A stretch of DNA of 64,000 nucleotides from Hymenopellis radicata (lineage: Eukaryota; Basidiomycota; Agaricomycetes; Agaricales; Physalacriaceae): contig JADNRX010000116.1 in the NCBI GenBank assembly GCA_015501595.1, forward strand, positions 1-64,000. Reading direction: 5' to 3'. Within the stretch, counting starts at the first letter, position 1. Each line of letters opens with the position of its first letter. The notes beneath the pieces are model-generated. The model had not been told where the DNA came from. It did not search any database and saw nothing but the letters and a program-made list of their open reading frames with translations. This document shows, piece by piece, positions 45,445 through 56,459 of the stretch. Position numbers and translations under genes: made by a program.

Positions 45445-47255
45445 GAAGTGCCCAATCGACTTGAACATTTGCGAAACGGAGTCAGGGTGCATGTGCGCTG
45501 GGTAAGATATCTTTCTTCTCACCTTGTGACTACTTACTGACGACGTTATGAAAAGCTTGAGCAGGAGACGCATGTGTGAACTCTGTTCGCGGTGGCTGAA
45601 AACACCTCAGCACCCATATATCTCGATGGGTAGCCAAGTACCGAGAAGTGAGCTGGGACATTATTCAACGCGGAACAGCGCTCGTTCTGATATAATAGTT
45701 GGACACATACACTGATTCCACGTCCAGGCTAGACCCTCCTTTAGAGTCCTGATAGCTCGAGATGCAGTGATCGCCGCTTGTCAGGATCACGATCTTGTCC
45801 TCGTGCATCATCGTATGTTCATGAGATGCCGCCACTTACGCGACTCCTACGCTGTACTTCGTTCTCCTGGACCACTTCTCTAACAACACTCCTGATCTAG
45901 GCCTTCTCCTTCTTCACACGCTCTCTACGTGACCTTTGTCTTAGCTGACGGCTTGACTGTTTCGGATGTTGTTCCCCTCCACTTCCTCCCAATGGCCAAC
46001 ATGATGAAAGCTCTCGTCTACAACGGTACTCCCACACCATCCATCGAGGAGCGGCCCATCCCTCAGATATCCAAACCTACCGATGCTGTCATCAAGATGG
46101 TCAAAGGCACTATTTGCGGTAAGCCTTCCAACGTCGGAGTCGCGATGAACACGCTCTAAGACACACAAACACAGGCACCGACCTCCACATCCTCAAAGGC
46201 GACGTGCCCACCTGCACCAAGGGGCGCATTCTCGGCCACGAAGGCGTCGGCGTCGTCCAATCCGTCGGGGCCGCCGTCAAATCCTTCAAGGCCGGCGACC
46301 GCGTAATCATCTCCGCCATCACCTCCTGCTCTGCGTGCTCCTACTGCCGCCGCGGCATGCCCTCGCACTGCACCGACGGCGGCTGGGTCCTCGGCAACAC
46401 CGGCGACGGCACCCAGGCCGAATATGTGTGCATCCCGCACGCCGACGCGAGCATGCACCCCATGGTCGCGGGCCCGTCCGACGCGGACCAGGTCATGCTC
46501 AGCGACGTGCTCCCCACGGGGCTCGAATGCGGTGTGCTGAACGGGCGCGTGCAGCCGGGCTCGACGGTCGCCATCGTCGGGTCTGGGCCCGTCGGCTTGT
46601 GCGCGCTGATCACCGCACAGTTGTACTCGCCCGCGAAGATTATTGTCATCGACCTGGACGAGAATCGGCTGAAGCAGGCGATGTCACTCGGCGCGACTCA
46701 TACCGTCCAGGCTGGTCCGGATGCGGTCCAGCAGGTGATGGATATCACAGGGGGATTGGGAGTTGATAGTGTCATCGAGGCTGTCGGTGTTCCAGCTTCG
46801 TTCAAGATGTGCCAGGACGTCGTCGCTGTTGGGGGCACGATTGCGAACATGGGTGTCCATGGTGCGAAGGTCGATCTTCACTTGGAGAAGCTGTGGGATA
46901 GGAATATCAGTCAGTGGTTCTATGTCCTCTTCAACGACCAATCTTTTTTTAACGTTCTTCATTTCCTAGCCATTACAACCCGCCTCCTAGACGCAGTCAG
47001 CACGGGCATGCTTCTCAAGCTTGTAGAGTCGGGAAGAATTCGCGCAGGTACTCTTGGAACGCATTCGTTCAAGTTTGCCGAGATGATCAACGCGTATTCG
47101 ACGTTTGGAGCGGCGGCGCAAAATAAGGCGCTCAAAGTCATTATCGAATTTTGAATCGTTCGTACCTCCATTTCATGAATTGTAATGCTACCGGCATTTG
47201 TACTTTATGCCAATCATCGAAATCCAAACAATTACCGGATCTTAGTATCGTTCAG
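45445..47255. repeat. Inverted duplication arm 2 (ADH copy 2)
   Basis: Partner of 16985-18545 in inverted orientation. Homology covers 5' flank from the ACTGATTCCACGTCC region, the ADH gene and about 100 bases of 3' flank. About 200 bases between 45475 and 45685 have no match in the other arm. Confidence 0.8.
45992..47154 (+). CDS. Zinc-type alcohol dehydrogenase, copy 2 (canonical)
   Basis: Two exons (45992-46118, 46175-47154) give 368 aa of the zinc MDR family. The catalytic motif is canonical, TICGTDLHILKGD, followed by GRILGHEGVG. The structural zinc lobe is CSACSYCRRGMPSHC, and the Rossmann motif is VGSGPVGLCALITAQ with IDLDENR accepting the cofactor. Likely reaction: NAD(P)-dependent oxidation of an alcohol or reduction of an aldehyde; substrate unknown. 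It is the better-preserved partner of the copy at 17077-18235. The start MANMMKALVYNG fits the family. Confidence 0.85.
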
Positions 47256-47621
47256 TTCTTGGCCGGCTACTGCAGCGCGTAACGTTGCAGAGAAACACTA
47301 TGCCAGCAAGGCTAGCACTGCGCGGTACGCGACCCATTAGGATCGTTGTTTACGCATTGAGGACTCAATTTGTTGCGACAGAAAGCTGTTAGTAGACCGG
47401 GCTAAGGCTTCATAGTCGTGGTCAAAAGAGGAGTTTTACAAGTAACAGACACGTATGGAATAATAGGAAATGATGAACATGCGGAATACAGTGAGATCAA
47501 GTACTAGACAAGGGTATTGTGCTCGAATAGCAATGCGAAAACAGGATAGCAAATGCTTGAATGGGATGGTACTAAGCATTCGTTAGAGCGACACCAGAGC
47601 AAATCGAACCAGAACGCACCG

Positions 47622-47981
47622 TTAAACTAGCTCTGCCCAGCGAGGTGGCTTCGTAAATTTGAAGTAATCCATGATCTCCTGAATCTTCTCCTTCGGTGGA
47701 GGCCTAAACCTGTGGACTTCGGCGTTGCTCCCAATAGCCAGAAACCAACAACTAGAGCCCCTTTGACGCCGTTTGACGGCAAACAGCTCCGCCGTGACAC
47801 CTAGTGCGCGAGTAGGTTCCACATAGGCGAACTCGCCAGTCATCTCTACAATCATGGCCGCGTCATCCGGAGTGTCTCCCTGGCCATACTCCTCTTTGCC
47901 ATATCCACGCTCTCGTCCTATTTTGAGGAGATAGCCATCGGTGATTGCAAATCCAAACACACAGCGTTCGGGGTCAACCAT
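47622..47981 (-). CDS. Uncharacterised 119-aa protein
   Basis: A single open exon starting MVDPERCVFGFAITDGYLLK and ending FTKPPRWAELV. It has mixed alpha/beta composition, no signal peptide and no membrane segment. The opening FGFAITDxYLL...R resembles small uncharacterised basidiomycete proteins I have seen, but I cannot name a family. A complete unspliced frame in a window where frames are usually interrupted supports it. Confidence 0.55.
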   Translation of the reverse strand: MVDPERCVFGFAITDGYLLKIGRERGYGKEEYGQGDTPDDAAMIVEMTGEFAYVEPTRALGVTAELFAVKRRQRGSSCWFLAIGSNAEVHRFRPPPKEKIQEIMDYFKFTKPPRWAELV

Positions 47982-48040
47982 TGTAGAAAGCTAAGACTAG
48001 AGATGCGGTAAATTACAGATAGATCTATCCAAGATCTATC

Positions 48041-48112
48041 AGGCATGCTTCTCAAGCTTGTAGAATCAGGTTGAAGAATCCGCGCAGGTACTCTTCGTTC
48101 GTTCAAGTTTGA
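48041..48112 (+). pseudogene. ADH fragment 3a
   Basis: GCATGCTTCTCAAGCTTGTAG and the bases after it match the late coding part of the two ADH genes (MLLKLVESGRIRAGT region) with several changes. Too short to encode anything. Confidence 0.65.
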
Positions 48113-48684
48113 ACCCCACGAGAAGGTCGCCGAATCATTCGTGCATCCCAAAAAGTTGCACCTTTGTTGACAAACATCCACATGAGAAGTCAAGCTACTG
48201 AGCTATCCTGCCACGGCTGGCAGCTCTCGCAAGAAGGATGCTTCACGTCAACAACTGCCGAGAGGCAACTAAGTATCCGCTGTCTACAAGGGGAAAAAGA
48301 AAGCACAAGAGCATACCTGAGAGGTACTATTGGCAGCAGCCATCCTGCATCCTGTGAACCTGCGTCGAATATCCACTGTTGGTGTTCACGGTAGCGAAGA
48401 AAGAATTCTACGTCCGCAACGCCTTGGGAACAAAAATTTTATGGATCTTATCAATAACAGACAGCCGCTAAGCCATGCCGCCATGACACGATTGGGATGG
48501 AATCTTAGTAAAGCCTTGGAGGAACAGAGACAACATCTCGTCTCACACTCCAAGTACGTATCAGTGACTTCGCATCGCAAAACAAAGGGGAAAAACCATT
48601 TCAGACTCTTCGTCCACTGAGACTAAGATGCCGTTCAGCCATCTTGCCACGTCTGAGTTTCGTCGACCTTAAGCACGCTGTGCC

Positions 48685-48825
48685 GAGATGCGACGTTTGG
48701 AGCGGTAAGGCGCTCAAGGTCACCTTTGAATTTTGAATCGTTCATACCCCTGTTGCATGAATTATAATGCTACCGTCATTTGTACCTTATGGCAATCGAA
48801 ATTCATGCAATTCCTGGATCATTCG
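48685..48825 (+). pseudogene. ADH fragment 3b (3' end and flank)
   Basis: Starts with GACGTTTGGAGCGG, continues AAGGCGCTCAAGGTC, reaches the ADH stop region (GAATTTTGAATCGTT), and extends through the same 3' flank as copies 1 and 2 (ATGAATTATAATGCTACCG). With fragment 3a it is the remnant of a third ADH copy whose 5' part is gone. Confidence 0.7.
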
Positions 48826-49038
48826 TGAGTGTGATACTTCGGAGAGCCATTACAAAGAATGCACGACGTAGTGGGAGCTTTACGACACAAGTCAAGAAGT
48901 TCCTGTCGAGCTCGAAACGAAGCAAGTAGACTTTCTCGTTCACGACCTTCAGCTCAATCAAGTGACGAGACTGCGAAGGGAAAGGAATAAGCGAAAGACA
49001 TTCAACCAAATAACAGCTTCCAGCTTACTACCCATCCC

Positions 49039-51963
49039 TCAATTCGCCCAGCGATCGTTCAACACATATTCTTCCGCCAACTCCAGCCGGGCACGAACAT
49101 GATCCTGTCCCACCATCACCCTCAACTGCTCGTCCAGCGAAATCTCGACATCATCGACCTTTACGACCCTTCCCTCAAAGAATCCTTCCAATGGGAACTG
49201 CACGCTATCAGGATTCCGACTCCATTCCAGTACACCCTTCAACGTCGCGTAACATTCTGCCCACGACGCATGTCCGGGACATACTCTCATCAGAGCATGT
49301 ATCCTCGGTGTAGTCACGTCTTTCCCATAAAAGCGCATCGCCACATTTTGGTCCGTAGCCACCATCAAGAACAAGATAACGAGATTCCTCGGCTCGTGGA
49401 TGTACTCGACGAATTCCGCGCGCGCCTCTGATGGTAAAGAAGACAAACCGTGGATGTACCCGTGCATAGTGAATGCCTGGCTCACAGAGCAGAACCAGCC
49501 GAGGGCGAAGCGATTTTTATTCATATCCGCTACCCATGACCCTGAGAGAATCTTGAGCCAGTCCCCAGCGACGAACGCACGGTACACGATTTCGTCGCCG
49601 TCGGCGAGGCGCGAGCATAATACTCCGAGTGTACGGTCCGTCGCTGGATTGAGGTCGCGCGGGGACACCGCCAGTCGCCAAATCCCGAGGTCCTGAGAAA
49701 GATGTTGGGCAGGGACATGTAACAGCCTCTTGAGCGACGCCGGTGGCAGAGCGAAACGCTCCATGAACAGCCCACACAGTCGAACGGTTTGGAGCAGGCA
49801 ATGTACGAGAAGATCTTTGATCACGGTGTTCTCCCAATACAGAGGCTTATAGTCGCAAACTGGCGTGGTATCGATGACGCTGATGAGAAAGTGGAATATG
49901 GACTCCATGAACTCTTGCTGCTCCAGATGCATATCTAAGCCGTGTTCGGAATATTCGTCGTGAATGATATCGTCGAGATAGTTCAGAGCGCAGTCGACGA
50001 GGTGCAGATGCCGCCAACCATCGAAGTCAACCCAGGGAGCCGAGAAATATCGCGCCACATGAGAGACACCAAATTTCCCAACTGCGAGCACGAGGCGGTA
50101 GGAGGGCGAGAATGACGGAGGGAGGGTATCGTGGCTGGAAAGCATCTTGAGAAGATGATCCTGAAGGAAGACATCGGTTTCCTTCTGCACTCCAGCACGC
50201 CAAATGTCCTTCAACGTTGGCTGTACATTGAAAACATTCTCGAACGTCAAAGGTTTATCCTTTAGAAGATTGCGATACTCATAATCCGGTGTCTTTCTGC
50301 GCGCAGCATGAAAGCACATATCAATGACAGTCGCACATTCCGCGCTGTCGTCAAGATATTCCGGAGCAAGCATCTCCCAGCCAATCGCAGTTTCAACGAG
50401 ATGGACCCACACGAGACGATGTAGCTCGACATCACGGTTCGAAGCTATAAACGCCCGCAGGTCTCTCCGAGTCTCGTTCGCACCCTCAAGCATGGAGCGC
50501 GCCGTAAGCCACAATGATGCCCTCAAGTGCGGCTCATCGCGACCATCATCAATCACCTCATACCACTGCTCAGGAGAGTTCTCCGCTTTCCTCGGAAGAA
50601 ACAAGAACGAGCGATTGAGGCGGTCACAAACGCCCTCGCAGCCAACCATGCACGTTAGCGAAGACGACTTGGGGTCCACGCTGCTATAAAATGTGGTTCC
50701 AAGCATGGCAGCAGACCGCGCGAATAGAGAGCTGCGAACACGTCGCATCTCGTCCTGGTTACGCCAGATTTCCTTGGTGTAATGCTGTACGCCATCGGGG
50801 AGCCCGCCGAGTGCCTGCACGACGACGCTGTGGACGGTAGGGTTCGACGATACGTCAAATAACCAGTCGAGAGCATCGACGGAGAGCGTGTGGTAGTTGT
50901 CCGAAACCACCTTGGTCTCTGATTCTCTCAACGAAACGCGCTCTTTCGGCAACTCGTGGGTGAAGAAATGTTGGCGCATCGAACTCGCCGCGAGGAAAGC
51001 ATAATGCGCAAAGTCGGTTAGAGGGGTCTGGTACGGGCATTGGGGAAAGAATATGGGCATGGCGTTGCTGACAAAGTACAGAACGGTGACAATGATGGTG
51101 ATGACGCCGATGGCCCACGCTAGTGACATCCGGAGGGGAACGAAGAAGAGGATGAGACCCGCGAGGAAGAGCGCCAGCGACGCGTGCATGATAATGGGGA
51201 GGAGGCCAATGATCACGCTAACGCGCCACTTCTGCAGGCCCATGAAGCGGTATTGGCGGACGTGGCTGCGCGTGCCGGGTGTTCCGGAAGGGAGCGACGT
51301 GTAGTGGTGCAGCCACTGCTTCACCAGCACGGCGGCGAGAGCCACGACGAGGCTTGCAGCGAGACTCACGGCCCATAGTCCGTTAATCCAAACAGTGATG
51401 GTGTCGGGGCTAAACGCCATAGTGGGATCGACCGAGGGAGCTGTGAGATTGGAACCAGATGAACCCGCGACCATAGAAAGCTGGACAAGGACAAGATCGT
51501 GCATGAGAAGAGCAGACATCTCTGAAAAATCTGCTTCCAGCTTCTGGGATATCTGCACCAAAAAGGACGTGACAACGGCTGAGAAGAGACCAGCCTGTCT
51601 TCTTATTTAATAATAATACTTTCAAACAGAAAGAGAACATACAAATACGAGCATTACATCGAGTCCATCACGAGATTGTCCAACCATGACCGCGTCAAAA
51701 GCCGCCGCCTCTTCAACATACGTGCGCCAAACGCGCGCATTGGGTGCAATTTCTTCGCAGTAAGGATCCTCGGGAAACCGCTCCTCGTAGTCGTCGTTGA
51801 AAACAGGATGCTGTTGCCTTGGCGCGTCCTGCTTCAACGCCCCGACGAAAGCCTTTTCTGCGTGTGGTGCTGTGGGTGCAGAAGTAGTAGCCTGCTGCCG
51901 AGGCATTTTAGTGTTAACATTATCCAGTGGAGATTCCTTTAAATGGCTTGACTGTTCGGACAT
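49039..51963 (-). CDS. DUF6535 membrane protein, intact copy
   Basis: Exon 1 (51963-51643, 107 codons) starts MSEQSSHLKESPLDNVNTKM and carries FNDDYEERFPEDPYCEEIAP. A 48-bp intron follows. Exon 2 (51594-49039, 851 codons plus stop) opens AGLFSAVVTSFLVQISQKLE. Membrane segments are visible at VWINGLWAVSLAASLVVALA and in a hydrophobic run after QKWRVSVIIGLLPII. The remaining 650 residues are soluble and helical, with conserved spots VDALDWLFDVSSNPTVHSVV, NRSFLFLPRK and YIHEPRNLVI. Total 958 aa with no frame break, so it is the reference for the other copies. Function unknown; the layout suggests a membrane-anchored sensor or scaffold, which is speculation. Confidence 0.85.
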
Positions 51964-52364
51964 CTCGGCTCCGGTAGAAACACCAGCACTTGGAGGGAGG
52001 AAGTAGAGCACAGCCCTGCATCAACGGTACGTTCATGGTTGATGCCCGGTAACAGCCGGTAACAGTAGGAAATATACAACCCAACATAGCCTGACAGCTT
52101 CTTGAATAATAAGAGATGTACTTTTGCTGTATGTAGTCAAGAACTGTGGTGATCTGAAGCATACCATCCCTTCTCCAGCTGGGCTTTCACAGACTTACCA
52201 CAGCTAAAAGTCAAGGTAGAATTCCGGGATGCAAGTGAGAAGACATACGAGCTCCATTTGTGTGTGTAGTGTAGCTGTCTAGCATCTCACAATCTATATA
52301 ATAATACTAGGCCCATCCGCAGTACTGGAGGATGATGGCTGGTAACAAGCTACATGCACATATC

Positions 52365-54208
52365 TTACAAATCCAAATTCCTGAGGCCCACCTCTTCCAA
52401 AACACTCTTAACCACCCTCTCAGTCTCCTCCCTCTGCTCCAACACCGCCCTAACCAACTTCCTCCCCGCAACCGGCGGCGGCGCCTCCCTCCTCCCCTCC
52501 TTCTCCCTCTTATCCCAAAACTCCGAAGACGTACGCCCATGCCTCCTTATAAACGCATTACTCGGCGGCGGCGGCGGCAACTTGGTGTACGGCCCCACAT
52601 CCAGTCCGGGATCGCGCGGCGACAAAACCCCAAGCAGAATCCGATACGAGACAAGAGCTCGTTTCAGTCTAACACCCCATAAATGCCAGGTTGAGTTTTA
52701 AAAAAAGTGTACGTACCGTCGATGTAACCCAGGCGCCAAGCGCGCATAACACCGCACTATGATCCAGCCAACTGCCAAGTATGACAGACAGCTGCCTACC
52801 CATCCGCGAGGCTGCGATGAAACCCACTCCATCAATCGCCCATGCCACAGTAAAGCGGCAGCCGCCACGCCCGCTCCGAATCCTCCCCCAACTGCTCGGT
52901 ACTGTCCAAACCCCTCTGGCTCTTCCCTAATCGAAAGCACCTTCAGCATGAGCTCGGCAGCGACACATGCGGGGAGATGGAGGAGCAGAGCTGGGGCGTA
53001 GAACGGTGCTAAAATGATCGTGCTGAGAGACGGAAGGGCGAGTTCCATAATATAATGTATTCGAGAGACACATGATGGGAGGGACACGAGGTCACTGTGC
53101 GACAAGGAGGTGTAGTGGAGGAGGGAGTAATACTTGATGAGAGACTCCTTTGCGCGACCCAGAGGAGATGAAGGAGCTGGGTCAGATAGAAGGTCGATTA
53201 ATCTATAAGATAATGAATGAGCTGGGGCAATATAAAGCTGATTTTAGTGATGGGGGAAACGTACTGCTGAGAAACGGAAACCCAGTCCTTAAGAACCAAT
53301 TGAGGAGCCACAATGGCGCGTAAAGTCTCCGCGGCATATAAAGTCTCCCAATCGCTGGCGTTGATAGTCATAGCGAACAACTGTTGTTCAATCCGCTGAG
53401 TAACCTTCTGAACGACACGATACGCAACATCATCCGGATTCGCGCCGGGCGGTACATCAAAGAGCTCCTCAACATAATCCGACATGCGTATAGGCGTCCC
53501 ATATTGCACGCGTAACTGCATTCATTATAATCACATCAATTGCAAAGCGAACTTGACAAGCACTCACACCGCTATCAAACGTCGCCTTGTCCGTATATAC
53601 CAAACCAACAGGAACGATAACAACATCCTTCCCTGCGTCGTCGTGCTCCTTTCTGCGCCAACGCGTATACTCCACAGCAGCCCACGCCGTGCCGCTCAAC
53701 ACCTGCACAATCGTGGGCTCGGTATAGCTCGCGCCTTCCGAAAACACCGCGATGACTTTGCCAGAAGCCAAAGCAATGCTCGACGAATTGAACAGCGCCG
53801 CCTTGGACGACCCGTCGTCGCGATTGGGATTGCGCTGCACCGGGATCGCGCCAGAGGATGAAAGAATGGAACGAAAGAGCGGGTTGGTGAATAGTGTGGA
53901 TTTCGCCCAGAATGATACGTGTCGACGTTGAGGTATTGTTACAGCTGGATGGCGCGTCAGCGTACTATGTATAGAAGAGGGCTGGGAACTTGCCAAGGGT
54001 CGCGACGTCGATAATCTCGTTGGCGTGGTTCGACGCGCTACAGAGTAGTCAGTAGGAGGCGATATTAGATAGAGACGGCGACGTACATGATGATGGGCCC
54101 GTCGTTGGGCACATTTTCTGTACCTTCAACACAGACTTCAGAGTAAAAGCCATAGACGGTCCAGTCGGATATCTGGCGTAAAGCGCGGTAGACGAGCTTC
54201 AAATTCAT
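52365..54208 (-). CDS. Glycerol-3-phosphate acyltransferase, GPT2/SCT1-like (intact copy)
   Basis: Six exons (54208-54087, 54037-53994, 53944-53568, 53515-53265, 53202-52717, 52668-52365) give 527 aa in frame. Acyltransferase motifs in order: ASNHANEIID (H-x5-D), GAIPVQRNPN, VFSEGASYTEP, VIVPVGLVYTDK. A C-terminal hydrophobic region follows (LPSLSTIILAPFYAPALLLH; LSYLAVGWIIVRCYARL), then a basic coiled tail. The family puts the first acyl chain on glycerol-3-phosphate or dihydroxyacetone phosphate at the ER. The usual FPEG motif reads FSEG here, while the broken paralog keeps FPEG. Intron 2 has a GC donor (TTG|GCAAGT). Confidence 0.85.
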
Positions 54209-54831
54209 AGCGACGGCGAGAAAGGCTGTCAGAGAACGTCGCCCGCCGCTGTCGTCGTCGAGCGAGCGTCGTGTGATCAACGGTCTGATTGGAAGGAAAC
54301 ATTGGCGACACAGCCACACTCGGAAATCATGCATCAATTTTGGAAAGTGGCTCTTGCTGTTTGGCTCGATACTTTGATTATACATACCGGATTAAACATG
54401 TATCCACAACTTGGCGTCCTTCCACCACCACCGCCTGCTCTCGACCAGCTCCGACCATGCCCAAAGTGAAAACAAAGGGCTCTTTGGTCTTGTATGTGGC
54501 TATGATAATCTACGACGATGATAAAGCTGCCCACATATCCTCGAGCTATCCTGAAGTCGAAACAACTCGAACGAAGGACATGCCTTGTTATGCGAAGACC
54601 TGGAGGCCCTCGGCCTGAACTCAGTGCTTACGCTACCATCACGTCGATGAGCACTACACATTTCTGGTGGCCGAGGCAGCAGCCAACTCATGTTCGAAGT
54701 TTTTACAAACCTCTGACTGGCACGTCGCTTCTCCCATGATCGGGCTTGCGTTAGAACTTCCGGAGGAGGATGGAGGCTTAATGACAGTATACCCGGAATT
54801 TGTCATTTTACAATCATGTTAGGAACAGCTA
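54209..54831. other. Intergenic, nothing recognised
   Basis: Promoter side of the GPAT gene and 3' side of the PhzF-like gene. No supported gene. Confidence 0.4.
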
Positions 54832-55737
54832 TCACACTTTGGGAACCTTTACTTTGCCTTCCATGACCTGCACTGCATCTCCGGCAAGCTCGACTGACTG
54901 CACCTTGCCTTCCGCAACCTCAACAAAGACCTGTATTTCACTACGCCGCCCGATCTCAACTCCCTGCACAAGATCAAACGACCATTGTCCGTCTCCTTTC
55001 GCCTCTGCTAACCATCCGCAAAGCGTCGACGCCGCGGAACCCGTAGCGGGATCCTCGAAGGATCCTTCAAACATCCTGGTTCGGATAACGCCCCCTTCCG
55101 TGTGGACAAACACGTAGATGGAGGAGAACCCCTTCCACTCTCCTAGATGGGCATCAGGGACCTTGATGCGCTCCACATACGGCTGCATTTTCTCGAGCGC
55201 CTCGACAGAGGTGAGCTCGAGGAGGACGAACGACATGCCCTTGACGATGGAGACTACGGGGAGCGCGTCGTCTAGACCGTTGACAAAGTCTTCGGCGCGG
55301 AGGTCCTTTTGGAAGGATTTGACTAATGGGTAAGTGTAGGGTGCGTGGGTTTTGAAGTCGATGGGGACTTTTAGGCGCACGCCGTCGCCCTCTTTGCGCA
55401 CTAAAATGTCTCCGGCTTTGGTTCGCACTATGACGCGATCGAGCTTTGTGCTCTGGAGGAGGTACCACCCAGCGCCGACTGTTGGATGACCGGCGAAGGG
55501 GAGCTCCTCTGTGACTGTGAATATGTCGATGGGGTACACTCGGATCGTGTCCGATTTCGATTCCTCTTCGTGGAGGAAGATGGTTTCTGAGTAATTGAAC
55601 TCGCGGGCGATGGTCTGTTTTTGGGTGTTGGATAATGTCACGACGTATGGGACGTGGACGATAGCTAGAGGATTGCCGTAGAACTCATTGGTCGTGAATA
55701 CGTCGAGGGTGCAGAAGTTGAGCATGGTGGTTATCAA
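54832..55737 (-). CDS. PhzF-like isomerase/epimerase
   Basis: A single intact exon of 301 aa. Family signatures are LDVFTTNEFYGNPLAIVH, the catalytic-Glu region FNYSETIF, the GHPTVGAGWYL motif, and near the C-terminus FEGSFEDPATGSAAS. These define the diaminopimelate-epimerase-fold PhzC/PhzF family, whose members isomerise small acids. The fungal substrate is unknown. A start four codons in (MLNFCTLDVF) is equally possible. No intron, no frameshift. Confidence 0.9.
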   Translation of the reverse strand: MITTMLNFCTLDVFTTNEFYGNPLAIVHVPYVVTLSNTQKQTIAREFNYSETIFLHEEESKSDTIRVYPIDIFTVTEELPFAGHPTVGAGWYLLQSTKLDRVIVRTKAGDILVRKEGDGVRLKVPIDFKTHAPYTYPLVKSFQKDLRAEDFVNGLDDALPVVSIVKGMSFVLLELTSVEALEKMQPYVERIKVPDAHLGEWKGFSSIYVFVHTEGGVIRTRMFEGSFEDPATGSAASTLCGWLAEAKGDGQWSFDLVQGVEIGRRSEIQVFVEVAEGKVQSVELAGDAVQVMEGKVKVPKV

Positions 55738-56084
55738 GCAGCTTGTATGAGTCAGAAATGGGGCAAAGGGCGGGCATGTGACCGGAGTACTTACTTGTAA
55801 ACCAGGACCTATCTTCCCTGTTATGTTTTTGAATGACTGAAATTACAACTCGAGGTGGTGGCGATTCTGGCAGTTCGTTATGTCCGGTGGTACTAGAGTC
55901 TTGGGGCGATTAGGTCCTAAGTAGTGCGCGGACCTATCGGAATTTCTTTTAGAGTTCATGTGAACGAGAAGGGAGAAACGCGTCGTATTCAGAGGGGTGT
56001 GGCGACCAACTCAGACTACTTAGATCAATCTTTGACTCTGAGCAAAGCGGTGTGCTGAGGTCTTATAGTTATTCGACAAAGATC

Positions 56085-56405
56085 ATGGCGCGACTACGTT
56101 TTTCTCACGATCACTCTCCTCCTTTGACCACCATCTCGCGACGGCCACAACTTCCTAATGGGTCGCGAGAGACTACATCACACAGACGAGGAAAGAGAGC
56201 GCGATACGACGCGGAATACGAGCGGTGAGTTAAGGAATCCATTGTTCTATATTATGGTATACTAACTTTTCCTTCCTTCTACAGGAATAGGAAGCCGATT
56301 CTCATGAACAGGAAGCGCAATTATGACAAGAAACGCGCAGCAAGAGAAGATTTGGGCGACATGCTTACGGTCATATTTCGTACACTAAATGTTTTGTACA
56401 CCTGA
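56085..56405 (+). CDS. Small basic protein, 86 aa
   Basis: Two exons (56085-56224, 56285-56405; intron 60 bp with GTGAGT and ACAG) join to 86 codons in one frame: MARLRFSHDHSPPLTTISRR, then a Lys/Arg-rich middle (RRGKRARYDAEYERNRKPIL; RKRNYDKKRAARE) and a hydrophobic end (MLTVIFRTLNVLYT). Good splice signals and a frame maintained over the junction argue for a gene. Composition suggests a nucleic-acid or nuclear protein. No family recognised. Confidence 0.5.
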
Positions 56406-56459
56406 CCGTGACCAACCTGAACGTGAGTGTGAACGCTTCAATTTCTTAATGAAGACTCC

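Noticed and set aside
52365..53105. A separate small membrane protein downstream of GPAT
   Set aside because: Intron phases connect it to the acyltransferase core as the C-terminal half of one 527-aa protein.
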